Part shown: one piece after another, positions 40,409 through 49,420 of the stretch
Layout: each line of letters opens with the position of its first letter
Numbering within the stretch: position 1 is the first letter of the stretch
Assembly (NCBI RefSeq): GCF_028335745.1
Contig: NZ_CP116477.1
Coordinates: 1,488,001 to 1,552,000 of the forward strand
DNA length: 64,000 bases
Reading direction: 5' to 3'
Origin: Pectobacterium sp. A5351
Lineage (GTDB): Bacteria > Pseudomonadota > Gammaproteobacteria > Enterobacterales > Enterobacteriaceae
The notes under the pieces: generated by a model
Database searches by the model: none
The model's input: the letters and a program-made list of their open reading frames with translations, nothing else
What the model was told of the DNA's origin: nothing
Position numbers and translations under genes: made by a program

Positions 40409-41341
40409 CTACTCATTCGATGAATCAACAAGTTGTGCCAGTTCCGCCGTGCTCAACTGAGTAATCTGACAAACCTGAGCAGGTTCCATACCGCTTAACA
40501 AAAGCTGACGAGCAATGTTTCGAGCACTGGTTTTCATTCCCTGTTCCATGCCGCGCTGTATCCCCTGCTGCATGCCATGCTTGATGCCTTTTTCAAACCC
40601 GATTTTCTCAAGCTGCTGTGCGATGGTCATGATCGCCTCCCGATCTGTTGACAGAGATTGCGCGACGGCCTCAATAAACTCTGCTGGCCTTGAGGTGTTG
40701 CCGCTCCGCGCGATGTAAAACAGTATCGCTCTTTTTTGCGGCAGTGGTACCTGCCAGCGCTCAAATAATAGCCCGATATCCTGCGCCAGTTCCAGCATAT
40801 CTCGCGTGCGGATGTGTTTTTGTACCAGTTCCAACAGCGCCATGCGGCGATGCGTCTTGATATCCTCATCTGGTATCACCGTCAGGTCAACCAACGGAAA
40901 GGGGGCGTTGTAGAGCTTTTCTGCCTGAATGGCATCAGCAAAACCGTCGAGCCAGCGTAGCGTATAGGGATAAGGGCTACGCTGGCCGTGGTAAAACAGC
41001 AAAGGAACAACGAGCGGCAACGTATCGTGGCCTTGAGAGAGGTGTTGCTGCATGGCCGCAAGCGCGTAGCGCAGTAGGCGAAATGGCATCAGCTTTTCTG
41101 GGCGACTCTGATGTTCGATCACGCAATAGATATAACCTTGCCCTGAGGTGGTATGAATCGAGTACAGCATATCCGATATTCTTGCGCGTAGTTCCTCATC
41201 TACAAAAGAGGCCGATTGCAGTTGTAGTGAGCTGAAATCGCAGATAGTCCTGATTTCCTCTGGCAGATGGATAGAGAAAAAATCCTTTGCGACGGTTGAG
41301 TCGCTGAGAAACTGTTTAAAAATCGCATCATGTGCGGCCAT
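40409..41341 (-). CDS. Rpn-family recombination-promoting nuclease/putative transposase
   Basis: The 310-residue protein is of the YhgA/Rpn type with a PD-(D/E)XK nuclease fold. Hallmarks are HDAIFKQFLSDSTVAKDFFS, then the catalytic region SDMLYSIHTTSGQGYIYCVI followed by EHQS (D...ExQ), and LPLVVPLLFYHGQRSPYPYT. The C-terminal half contains a Gly/Met/Gln repeat (HGMQQGIQRGMEQGMKTSAR). E. coli Rpn proteins increase RecA-independent recombination and some act in phage defence by cleaving DNA. The start MAAHDAIF was chosen to fit the family; an upstream Met adds 26 residues. The gene stands alone. Confidence 0.85.
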   Translation of the reverse strand: MAAHDAIFKQFLSDSTVAKDFFSIHLPEEIRTICDFSSLQLQSASFVDEELRARISDMLYSIHTTSGQGYIYCVIEHQSRPEKLMPFRLLRYALAAMQQHLSQGHDTLPLVVPLLFYHGQRSPYPYTLRWLDGFADAIQAEKLYNAPFPLVDLTVIPDEDIKTHRRMALLELVQKHIRTRDMLELAQDIGLLFERWQVPLPQKRAILFYIARSGNTSRPAEFIEAVAQSLSTDREAIMTIAQQLEKIGFEKGIKHGMQQGIQRGMEQGMKTSARNIARQLLLSGMEPAQVCQITQLSTAELAQLVDSSNE

Positions 41342-41513
41342 GCTGTGGTTCCGTCCCTGAGTAATCTGTAGGCAATGGTAAAGAGACAGATACTTGCAGG
41401 GAAGAAACTCGGAGGACAACTGCGTCGGTATGGAAGGTTGTACGCAGGAAAAGTGAGAAATGAAAGTAACAAAGCGATCTCACTGGGAGCGAGATCGCGT
41501 TAAGACGTGAGAT

Positions 41514-43307
41514 TTATCTCTGTCGCTCTGCCAGCCATTGCCGCAAGCGTTCGGGCTGCTGTGCGCCGCTCAAGCGAGCAAGCTCTTCACCGTTTTCGAT
41601 CCAGAGTAAGGTCGGCAACGTTCTGACCGCCAATTTCTCCGCCAGCGCAATGTGATGATCGGCGTCCAGATAATGGCTCGGCAACTGACGGTATTCCTCT
41701 TTACCCAAAATTGCTTCTAGCTGGCGGTAGAGGCTTTTGCAGTGGATGCAGCGCTCCGCGCCGACCAGTAGCAACTGTGGGCCTTGTTGGGCTGCCAGTT
41801 CAGGCCAGTCGTCGGCGGTCAGTGGAGCAAAGCGCTCTCGGTTGACGACAAAGAGCTTCGGACTGCGCTTGAGGTCTTCGCTGTCGGTTGCGACGCACAG
41901 GGCATCGCCGCTCTTTTTATAAGGGCGCGTACCGTCAATACGAATCACGCTGGCGAAGCCAGGTGCGGCGGCACCGGGTTGACGTAGCTGGGTGTTGTCG
42001 GGGGCGATCACCGGGGTTTCCTGTGGACGCGGCAACTGTGGCACCCACTCGTAGGGCACGCGGTAAGCGCGATATAACATGTTGGTATTCACCGTCTTGC
42101 CCCAATACGGGGAAATAAACTCCCAGACAATCTCGTGATCGACGGTGACTTCAAATAGTCGACCGTTGGCGCCTTCATTAATCAGCGTATTGCCGTTCGG
42201 CAGGCGTTGGATATTACTGATGTACGGGCTGTAAAAACGGAAGGCATCGGTCGGGTGCGGGATGCCTGCTTCGTAGGGCGAATAGCGCCAGACAATATCC
42301 AGCGTTACCGGGTTGATTTCCAGCACGCGGGAATAGTCACGCCAGGCGTTTTTCACCCCGTCGGCCGACATCGGATTGGGCGCGCCGTAGCCTGCCCAGC
42401 CGCCGTTATCAAACACCAGAATATTGCCCGCGCCTGGCAAGCCCGCGGGGATCATGTGGGCGTGGTGCTGGCCGATAATCCAGCCAATGTGTTTGAATTC
42501 CGGCGTGTTGTAATTCGGACCAAGCTGCCAGACGATATGGCCGCTCTGCTTGTCGATGATGGCGATGATGTTGGACTCGCGCGCGTCCCAGATGATGTTA
42601 TCCGGGTGGAAACGGGTATCGCCTTGATCGAACCACGGATTGGGGCCGAGTGCCGACATGGAGTTGATGTGCATCCAGTCGCCCATCCCACCGCCGCTTT
42701 TGCGCAGGTTAGGATTGTTGTACAGCGCGGTTTTCGCGTCGTCGTCAAAGCCCAGCTCATCGAAATGGTCGCTGCAACGCCATTCCCACAAGATATTACC
42801 TTCCCAGTCCACCTCGATGATGGTGTCGTCGAGCAGCAGTTTGTCGCTGATGCGTTCATTGTGCAGGTTGGTGTGCGCCAGCAATAGCGTGTTACCGCCA
42901 ATCGACTGCGGTTCCTGACCTGGTGCGTAGTAGCCGACCGGATTACCGCTGCGTTGATAATCATGATGGACGCGCGCCATCCATACAGGCGGAAGGTCGG
43001 GGTCGGTGATGTGTTCATAGCCGTTAAATTTCCAGACGACGTTGCCGTCCCAGTCTACCTGAATCAGATCGACCATGTCCTGCATGCCGTAGCGCGAATC
43101 TCGTTCGCCGCTGTGCCCGAGGATGTAACCGCCGGGCAGGATTTTGTTGGGGAAGCCGTGCAGGCCTTCCCACAGGCGCAGTTCGGTGCCGTTCATATCC
43201 ACCAGCACCGCGCCGCGTTCCAACGCCTGAAAGACGGTGTAGCCGCCCCAGGCTTTTTCCGGGTTGTAAATTGTTGTGCCGGTCGGGTAGACGGAAGGGT
43301 GTCCCAT
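41514..43307 (-). CDS. arylsulfotransferase-like protein fused to thioredoxin domain
   Basis: Residues 1 to about 440 form an ASST-type six-bladed propeller: YPTGTTIYNPEKAWGGYTVF, repeated VDWDGNVVWKFNG, VDWEGNILWEWR and ITLDIVWRYS-type blades, and the His-rich blocks RVHHDY, HTNLHNE, DWMHINS and IGQHHAHMIP that carry the sulfate-binding residues. From about 490 a thioredoxin fold follows with CIHC at 520-523 and the cis-Pro in VRTLPTLLW. There is no signal peptide, so the protein should be cytoplasmic, unlike periplasmic ASST with DsbL. It is the last gene of a minus-strand operon with an ABC importer, so it likely handles imported aryl sulfates. Confidence 0.8.
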   Translation of the reverse strand: MGHPSVYPTGTTIYNPEKAWGGYTVFQALERGAVLVDMNGTELRLWEGLHGFPNKILPGGYILGHSGERDSRYGMQDMVDLIQVDWDGNVVWKFNGYEHITDPDLPPVWMARVHHDYQRSGNPVGYYAPGQEPQSIGGNTLLLAHTNLHNERISDKLLLDDTIIEVDWEGNILWEWRCSDHFDELGFDDDAKTALYNNPNLRKSGGGMGDWMHINSMSALGPNPWFDQGDTRFHPDNIIWDARESNIIAIIDKQSGHIVWQLGPNYNTPEFKHIGWIIGQHHAHMIPAGLPGAGNILVFDNGGWAGYGAPNPMSADGVKNAWRDYSRVLEINPVTLDIVWRYSPYEAGIPHPTDAFRFYSPYISNIQRLPNGNTLINEGANGRLFEVTVDHEIVWEFISPYWGKTVNTNMLYRAYRVPYEWVPQLPRPQETPVIAPDNTQLRQPGAAAPGFASVIRIDGTRPYKKSGDALCVATDSEDLKRSPKLFVVNRERFAPLTADDWPELAAQQGPQLLLVGAERCIHCKSLYRQLEAILGKEEYRQLPSHYLDADHHIALAEKLAVRTLPTLLWIENGEELARLSGAQQPERLRQWLAERQR

Positions 43308-43323
43308 AATGGTGCTCCAATAG

Positions 43324-44130
43324 TTACGTGTTCAGAGAAGAAAGTTCAGCCGTATCGGCAGGCAGCGTCAGCAGAGCGAGCAGGTCGCTGCACTGCTGGT
43401 GGAAGTGCTGGCTGTCACGCTGGCGCGGATGTGGTAGCGAAATCGTCGCAATCTGGCGGATACGACCCGGCCGCGGTGCCAGCACGACAACGCGATCGGC
43501 GAGATAGACGGCTTCTTCGACGTCGTGTGTGACCAGCAGCGTGGTGGTGCCCTCCGCCTGATGAATGCGGCGTAGCTCCTGTTGCATCTGCTGGCGGGTT
43601 AATGCATCCAGCGCACCAAACGGTTCATCCAGCATCAGGATGCGCGGATTGGCAACGAGTCCGCGTGCGATGGCGACACGCTGCGCCATGCCGCCGGAAA
43701 GCTGGGCGGGCAGGGCATCGGCAAAATCCTGCAAATGCACGAGTTGAATAAAGTGGTCGATCAGGCGCTTCCGTTCTTTGTCGTTGATTGACTCATTCGC
43801 CAGCCCGAGCGCGATGTTTTGCCGTACCGTCAGCCACGGAAACAGGCGTGGTTCCTGAAATACCATGCCGCGCTCACGTCCGATGCCGCGTACGGTTTTG
43901 CCTTCCACCAGCACACGTCCCTGATAGTCGTTGTCCAGGCCGACCAACATACGCAACAGCGTGGATTTGCCGCAGCCGCTGCTGCCGACAATCGCCACCA
44001 GTTCGCCGCTGTGAATCGACAGGGAAAAGTCCTCAATCACCGTCAGCGTCTCACCCTGAACGCGAAACTGTTTACGCAGGCGATCGAACTGCACCACCGG
44101 CGGCGGCACATCAAGGGGAGTGGACGTCAT
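43324..44130 (-). CDS. SsuB/TauB/AtsC-type ABC ATPase
   Basis: The 268-residue ATPase belongs to the nitrate/sulfonate/taurine importer group. Walker A is GSSGCGKSTLL, the Q-loop MVFQEPRLFPWLTV, the signature LSGGMAQRVAIARG, Walker B RILMLDEPFGALD and the H-loop LVTHDVEEAVYLAD. All key residues are intact. It overlaps the permease gene by 4 bp and is followed by the arylsulfotransferase gene after 16 bp. The arrangement resembles atsRBC for sulfate esters; the exact substrate is not shown. Confidence 0.88.
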   Translation of the reverse strand: MTSTPLDVPPPVVQFDRLRKQFRVQGETLTVIEDFSLSIHSGELVAIVGSSGCGKSTLLRMLVGLDNDYQGRVLVEGKTVRGIGRERGMVFQEPRLFPWLTVRQNIALGLANESINDKERKRLIDHFIQLVHLQDFADALPAQLSGGMAQRVAIARGLVANPRILMLDEPFGALDALTRQQMQQELRRIHQAEGTTTLLVTHDVEEAVYLADRVVVLAPRPGRIRQIATISLPHPRQRDSQHFHQQCSDLLALLTLPADTAELSSLNT

Positions 44131-45740
44131 GCGATTTCTCCTGCAGAACGCCAGCGCGTCATCCGCTGTTCCAGACCGAATCCGACACGGTCGAGCACCG
44201 CGCCCGTTAATCCAATCAGCAGCATGCCGCTGATAATCAGAGGCATATCGAGTAACTGTTGGGCGTTGATCATCAGGCTGCCGATCCCGGTGCCGGATGA
44301 CATGAAATATTCTGCGCCGATAGTCCCAAGCCAGGCGTAAATCAGCGACAGGCGCAAACCGGCGAAGATCGCGGGGGCGGCTCCAGGCAAAATCAGTACC
44401 CGCAAGCGGGTCGAGAGACGGAGCTGCAACACCTGTGCGACTTCCTGTAACGCCTGAGAACGCTGGCGGATACCCCGATGGCTGGCTACCAGCATCGGGA
44501 AGAAGGAGGCCAGTGCGACAAAGGTGATTTTCCCAGCTTCATCGTTACCAACCCAGGCGGTCAGCAGCGGCAGCCAGGCAAACAGCGCGATCTGGCGCAG
44601 CGTCGCGACCGTAGGGGTAACGAGGGCATCGCTGGTGGCATTCAGTCCCAGCAGCACGCCGCACACGAGGCCTGCGGCAATGCCGCATAGTGCACCGGCG
44701 AGCGCACGGGTCAGGCTGGCCTGCATCGCCTCGGTGAGCGAACCGTCACGGACGCCTTGCTGCAGCATGTTCCAGACATCAGCGGGCGGTGGCAGCAGCA
44801 GCGGGTCGATCCAGCCAAAACGGCTGGCCTGTTGCCAGAGCAACAGAAGCAGAAAGGGTAAAATCAATGCGGATAAGCGGCGAGACGGTGCGGCGGTTAA
44901 GCGGCCAAGCGGCGGGTGCGGCCAGAAAATCAGACGGCGTTCCAACTGGTTGATTGCCCACTCCATCGCCAGTCCCGCCAGCCCGATGATGGCGATGCAG
45001 ACAAATACAATGTCTAGCTGGAACAACTGGCGTCCCCACACCAGCAAATAGCCAATGCCCTGCGATGATGCCAGTAGTTCGACCACGATTAGCGATACCC
45101 ACGCCTGTGAGAGCGCCAGCCGTAAGCCGGTTAGCCAGGTGGGAAATGTGCTAGGCAGTGTTAACTTGATGAGGCGCTGGTGCCACGGCAGGCGCAGGGT
45201 ACGAGCGACTTCTTGTAGCGCAGGCGGGACATTACGCACGCCCGTTTGCGTATGCAGCGTCACAGGGATAATCACCGCCTTGATGATGACAGCCAGCTTC
45301 AGGCCGTCATCAATGCCGAACAGCACCATAAACAGCGGGATCCAGCCCAGCGTCGGGATCTGCGCCAGTGCGTAGATCGTCGGGTGCAACAGATGTTCAG
45401 CGCGACGTGAAGCCCCCATGAGCGCACCGAGCAGTGTTCCTGCGAGTAACCCCGCCAGCAGGCCGCTGGCTAACCGTTGCAGGCTAATGAAAAGCTGCGG
45501 CAGAAGATCGTTATGCCAAAGCTCGACGGCGGTTTTAGCGACAGCGTCGGGAGCGGGGAGAATCTGTGTGGGCATCCAACCGTAGTGGTTACTGATATAC
45601 CACAGAGCCAGCAGTAGCAGCGGTACAATTAGTGGTACGACAAGCGACACGACTATTGGCACGACAAGCGAATAGACCCGTGCTATCGGCAGAGCAGGCC
45701 AAACGATCGCGTTTTTTTTCAGCAGCATCGACTTATTCAT
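44127..45740 (-). CDS. double-length ABC permease for sulfonate/sulfate-ester type importer
   Basis: The 537-residue protein is two SsuC/TauC-like permeases in one chain. Each half has about six spans and an EAA loop: LQEVARTLRLPWHQRLIKLT in the first and ALQEVAQVLQLRLSTRLRVL in the second, both followed by LPGxxPxxxxGLRLxLxxAW. Such fused permeases occur in the sulfate-ester importer AtsB of Pseudomonas. The start MNKSMLLKKN was preferred to one 35 codons upstream, whose sequence is unlike a membrane-protein start. The binding-protein gene is divergent, 238 bp away. Confidence 0.85.
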   Translation of the reverse strand: MNKSMLLKKNAIVWPALPIARVYSLVVPIVVSLVVPLIVPLLLLALWYISNHYGWMPTQILPAPDAVAKTAVELWHNDLLPQLFISLQRLASGLLAGLLAGTLLGALMGASRRAEHLLHPTIYALAQIPTLGWIPLFMVLFGIDDGLKLAVIIKAVIIPVTLHTQTGVRNVPPALQEVARTLRLPWHQRLIKLTLPSTFPTWLTGLRLALSQAWVSLIVVELLASSQGIGYLLVWGRQLFQLDIVFVCIAIIGLAGLAMEWAINQLERRLIFWPHPPLGRLTAAPSRRLSALILPFLLLLLWQQASRFGWIDPLLLPPPADVWNMLQQGVRDGSLTEAMQASLTRALAGALCGIAAGLVCGVLLGLNATSDALVTPTVATLRQIALFAWLPLLTAWVGNDEAGKITFVALASFFPMLVASHRGIRQRSQALQEVAQVLQLRLSTRLRVLILPGAAPAIFAGLRLSLIYAWLGTIGAEYFMSSGTGIGSLMINAQQLLDMPLIISGMLLIGLTGAVLDRVGFGLEQRMTRWRSAGEIA

Positions 45741-45978
45741 ATTTTTCCCGAAAACCATCGCATTTTGATGAATAGGGAATAAAAAACAGGTTTCGGCGTT
45801 GAACGCCAATGCAATAAAGCGATGGTCGCCGTGCAATAAATGCATATGCGTAGCCTGAGCCCGTCAGCGCTGATTTATGCTTTTTTCCGCTGAGCAAACC
45901 TGTAAATGTTATTTAAGCCTGATGCCGACGGTTCGTTAGTTTTCATGGCAGATGAAACGGATTACTGAGGAAACCACG
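45741..45978. promoter_or_regulatory. divergent promoter region of the sulfate-ester locus
   Basis: This 238-bp gap lies between the permease gene (minus) and the binding-protein gene (plus) and must hold promoters for both. A LysR regulator encoded nearby is the obvious candidate to bind here. No clear operator was picked out by eye. Confidence 0.45.
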
Positions 45979-47124
45979 ATGCAACAACCATCACTCCCAT
46001 TGATAACTATTTTGTCGGTAACCCCTTTTGCTCGCTGGCGACGGCGGCTGCGTGAGATCATGGGCGTTACGCTGCTGATGAGTGCTGCGCTAACGGCATC
46101 GACCGTTCAGGCGAACGATGCTGTTCCGCAAGATGTACAGAAGCCGACGGAGATCCGCATTGGTTTACCGGATCAGAGCGCGGGCAGTAAGCCTTTTATC
46201 CGCGGGCCGCTGGGGTTGGCACATATTCAAAAGCAACTGGAGAAAGAATTTGAACCGCAGGGTATCAAGATTCAGTGGTCGTTCTTTAAAGGTGCGGGGC
46301 CGGCGGTGAATGAGGCGCTGGCGAACAAACAGCTGGATGTGGTGTATCTGGGCGATCTGGCGGCCATTATTGGTCGGGCGGGGGGATTGCCGACGCGGGT
46401 GCTGGTGGGGTCGCGCGGCTCTAATTCTTATCTGGCGGCGACGCCGGAATCGGGTATTCAACGCATTGAAGATTTACGCGGTAAGCGGATTGCGGTCTAC
46501 AAAGGAACCGCCGATCAGCTGTCGTTTGAGCGCGCGATTAAAAGTGTCGGGCTGAACGAAAGGGATGTACGGGTGATCAATCTGGACTGGACGGCAGGCA
46601 AAGCTGCGCTGGCGGCCAGACGCGTGGATGCGGTGTGGGGTGGAGTTTCTCTGCTGGCGTTGCGTAAGCAGGGCATACATATCGTGACCACCAGTCGGGC
46701 ACTGGGCTGGGCGAATACCACGCAGGCTGCGGTGCTGGCGACGCAGGATTTTATCGATCGCTACCCCGGCACAACGCAGCAACTGGTGAATGTGCTGGTG
46801 GACAATGCGCAGTGGATCGGCGAGGCGCAGCACCTGCCGGACTATACCGCGCTAATGGCAGAACAGAGCCAGATTCCTCAGGCGATCTTTCAGGAAGAGC
46901 TGAAAGCGGAAGATCTCCCGTTTCAAAGCTCACCGCGTCTCGATCCGTTCCTGCTTAGCAGCTTGCAGGACAGCATCGATCGGGCGAAAGCCGCCGGACT
47001 CATTCGTAACTCGTTTTCAGCCAGCGACTGGTTTGCTGGCGAGTTTGCCGATCGGGCATTGAAGGCCAAAGGACTGGAGTCAAATTGGTCGGTGTATGAC
47101 GCCAGCGGCAATCCCGCGAAATAA
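45979..47124 (+). CDS. ABC substrate-binding protein, SsuA/AtsR-like
   Basis: The 381-residue protein has a long signal peptide (LREIMGVTLLMSAALTASTV, cleavage after QAN or VQA) and an NMT1/SsuA-type domain: TEIRIGLPDQSAG, FFKGAGPAVNEALANKQLDV, YLGDLAAIIGRAGG and LRGKRIAVYKGTADQLSFER. The start at 45979 was chosen for CTGAGGAAACC upstream. It should bind a sulfonate or sulfate ester in the periplasm and pass it to the divergent permease/ATPase. Ligand residues cannot be read. Confidence 0.85.
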   Translation: MQQPSLPLITILSVTPFARWRRRLREIMGVTLLMSAALTASTVQANDAVPQDVQKPTEIRIGLPDQSAGSKPFIRGPLGLAHIQKQLEKEFEPQGIKIQWSFFKGAGPAVNEALANKQLDVVYLGDLAAIIGRAGGLPTRVLVGSRGSNSYLAATPESGIQRIEDLRGKRIAVYKGTADQLSFERAIKSVGLNERDVRVINLDWTAGKAALAARRVDAVWGGVSLLALRKQGIHIVTTSRALGWANTTQAAVLATQDFIDRYPGTTQQLVNVLVDNAQWIGEAQHLPDYTALMAEQSQIPQAIFQEELKAEDLPFQSSPRLDPFLLSSLQDSIDRAKAAGLIRNSFSASDWFAGEFADRALKAKGLESNWSVYDASGNPAK

Positions 47125-47136
47125 TCACGAATGCGC

Positions 47137-48075
47137 TCACAGGGTCGGTAGTGCCGGAGCGGGTGAGCGCAGCTTGTCCTGCGCCAGTATGCTTTCGATC
47201 ATCAACTCAGCCAGCGGTGGCAGCGTTCTCTGCAAACAGGTGACAATACCGAATCGGGTTTGCATATTTCCCCATTCCGGCGGCGTGCCCGTCAGCGGAA
47301 TTTCTACCAACTGATGGCTTAATCGTCCCAGCGCAAAGCCATCCTCGCTGGCAAAGCTGATGGCCTGAGTGTGCCGCAGGATGCTGAAGACGGAATAGAT
47401 ATGGTCACACTGAATCTGCGGCCGATAATCGGGCTGGCGCGTTAAGGCGGCCAGCACCTTGCGCATACCGACGGGCATAAATGGGGACGCGAGCGGAAAG
47501 CGCAGCAAATCGTCCGGCGTCACGGTTGCCTGCTGTGCCAGCGGGTGTGAAGAGTGGCAGATAAAGAAGCAGCGTTGCTGGCTTAATGGTTGCACGTGGA
47601 GATGGGTTTCCATTTCAGCCTGCCAGGTATCGGCAACGATAAAAGGCCATTCGTCGGCCAGCAGTCGCTCACGCAGAGACTGCCAGTTATCCACGCTGTA
47701 GGTGACTCTGGCGCGTGGGCGAAGGGCATGGAAATGTGCGACCGCTTTGGGAATTAGCGTAGTCGACGGTGCGGGGCCACACCCAAACGTCAGCTCACCT
47801 TCCTGCGCCTCGCTGATCTGCCGCATGTCGGTCATCAACTCCCAGGACAGCTCCTGCATGCGGCGCGCAAACGGCAGCAGCGTATTGCCTTGCCACGTTA
47901 GCGCGAAGCGACGGCTCTGACGATCGATAAGCGGATGTCCCATCGTTTGTTCCAGCGCCTGAATGCTGCGACTGAATGCCGACTGTGACAAACAGACGGC
48001 TTCTGCGGCCTGTACAAAACTCCCATGTTCGGCCAGTGCAAGAAAATTGCGTAATTGCCGTAAATCCAGATGCAT
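47137..48075 (-). CDS. LysR-type transcriptional regulator
   Basis: The 312-residue protein has the winged HTH LDLRQLRNFLALAEHGSFVQ with AAEAVCLSQSAFSRSIQALE, and a LysR effector domain starting near GELTFGCGPAPSTTLIPKAV. It begins at MHLDLRQLR; two earlier Mets add unlike residues. It is convergent with the binding-protein gene, 12 bp apart, and probably controls the sulfate-ester locus; it lacks obvious close likeness to Cbl or CysB. Confidence 0.85.
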   Translation of the reverse strand: MHLDLRQLRNFLALAEHGSFVQAAEAVCLSQSAFSRSIQALEQTMGHPLIDRQSRRFALTWQGNTLLPFARRMQELSWELMTDMRQISEAQEGELTFGCGPAPSTTLIPKAVAHFHALRPRARVTYSVDNWQSLRERLLADEWPFIVADTWQAEMETHLHVQPLSQQRCFFICHSSHPLAQQATVTPDDLLRFPLASPFMPVGMRKVLAALTRQPDYRPQIQCDHIYSVFSILRHTQAISFASEDGFALGRLSHQLVEIPLTGTPPEWGNMQTRFGIVTCLQRTLPPLAELMIESILAQDKLRSPAPALPTL

Positions 48076-48221
48076 GTTGCAGCTACCTAACATATCGATT
48101 TTTCCCACTTTTTAGGCGGAGGTCGGTTGGCAATGCAATGAACAAAAAGTCATAAGTTATAGCGAATTGATTGCTATAGGACTTTCAGTCCTCTGAACCT
48201 GTCTTCTGGCGCGGTCAGCGG

Positions 48222-48974
48222 CTATTTCGCCAGCGCGCAGGAAAAGTCCTGAATTTCTTCCACCGATCCGAGGCTCATATTGAACACGTCAAGACTGCTG
48301 GCGAGCAGCACCTTTTCGCCCGCTGGCGTGGAGACCATCGCAAGGCCGTATTTGCCGATCGACTCATTCCGCTGCTGGGCGTAACGATCTAACGTTTTAA
48401 ACGGGTCGCTTTGCGCCCATTCGTTCGCCGTGAGCGTTTTTGCCAGATAGACGTGCCCGTTAATTTTCACCGTCAGCGGTTTCCAGTCGGCAGAGAGCGT
48501 TGGAAACTGCTGGTTCAACGTCTGATAAATCTCCGGGCGCAGGCAGGCGATGTGAATATGCAGCTGGTTTTGCGTGCGGCCATAGCGTGAGTTAATCGCC
48601 AGCGAAAGATAGTCATCTCTGATCGGTTTGCCTGCCTCGCGGGAAAGGTGGCCGCGGCGCGCCCAGGCCTGTTCAAAGAAATTGGGTATGTTTTGCTGCA
48701 AGAGTTCAGGGCTTTCGATGCCGCTGATTTTATCCGTTGGGAGCAGCAGGTCGTGATAGGGACCGTTTCTGTCATCAAAAAGCACGTAACCTTCCGCCAG
48801 ATTGACTTCCAGACAGGGAGCGGGATTGCCGCTGCGCTGCTGATTGGGCACACACTGTTCGCTGACGATCTCCCACAGTGCATTGCTGTTTCCTCGCCCG
48901 AACGACCACCACAGCACGGCAATCAGCAAGGCCACAACAGGAATCAGAAGGAGGAGAAGCTTATTACGCGTCAT
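48222..48974 (-). CDS. cdh: CDP-diacylglycerol pyrophosphatase
   Basis: Cdh hydrolyses CDP-diacylglycerol to CMP and phosphatidate. The 250-residue protein has an N-terminal membrane anchor (LLLLIPVVALLIAVLWWSF) and a HIT-like catalytic motif in NQLHIHIACLRPEI. CVPNQQRSGNPAPCLEVNLA and VLFDDRNGPYHDLLLPT are further Cdh blocks. Length agrees with E. coli (251). It is monocistronic. Confidence 0.9.
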   Translation of the reverse strand: MTRNKLLLLLIPVVALLIAVLWWSFGRGNSNALWEIVSEQCVPNQQRSGNPAPCLEVNLAEGYVLFDDRNGPYHDLLLPTDKISGIESPELLQQNIPNFFEQAWARRGHLSREAGKPIRDDYLSLAINSRYGRTQNQLHIHIACLRPEIYQTLNQQFPTLSADWKPLTVKINGHVYLAKTLTANEWAQSDPFKTLDRYAQQRNESIGKYGLAMVSTPAGEKVLLASSLDVFNMSLGSVEEIQDFSCALAK

Positions 48975-49258
48975 GATGGATCTCCGGCAGAATGCGGCTG
49001 GCGCAAAACATCAGGATAAACGGAGCATGAGAAAGTCGCGACGCTCAGTATGGTGCAGGAGCGATGTCATTAATATGACCCCGCGGCAAAGGCGAAAGCT
49101 TAATCGGTAACGGATTGAGGTTATCAGTAACGGATTGTAAGAGGGATAATCGGCAAGGGGAATATGCGACAAGAAGAGACGGCCTGCGGAGATGACAGAA
49201 AGTTATCCCGGCAGGCCGTTGTGCTACGAATGTGCGATGACTGAAATCAGAACAAAAA

Positions 49259-49377
49259 TCAGAATAAGTCGACCCGCACGTCCACGCCAACCGTTCGGCC
49301 TTCATTGACCTGTGCGTAGCCCGATGTACCGCTCATGAAGCCAAAGGAATGCACAACAGAAAGGTAAGCACCTATCT
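49259..49377 (-). pseudogene. C-terminal scrap of a TonB-dependent receptor
   Basis: The minus strand reads AYLSVVHSFGFMSGTSGYAQ, then VNEGRTVGVDVRVDLF and a stop. The alternating beta-strand pattern with R/G-TVGVxVxxxF and a final Phe is the ending of outer-membrane TonB-dependent receptors. No upstream part is present: a stop and the inverted repeat beside the LuxR gene follow immediately. Only about 38 codons remain. Confidence 0.6.
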
Positions 49378-49416
49378 CATCATGCCGATGTGTAAGCTAG
49401 GGGAATCGGCATGATG
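49378..49416. repeat. perfect 12-bp inverted repeat after the LuxR gene
   Basis: CATCATGCCGAT (49378-49389) and ATCGGCATGATG (49405-49416) are exact complements around 15 bp, ending 4 bp from the stop codon of the LuxR gene. There is no T run, so a terminator role is only possible; it could also mark the end of an inserted segment. Confidence 0.6.
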
Positions 49417-49420
49417 ACAA

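Noticed and set aside
42207..42887. 226-codon plus-strand frame inside the arylsulfotransferase gene
   Set aside because: Antisense shadow with repetitive Val/Ala-rich sequence and no ribosome binding site.
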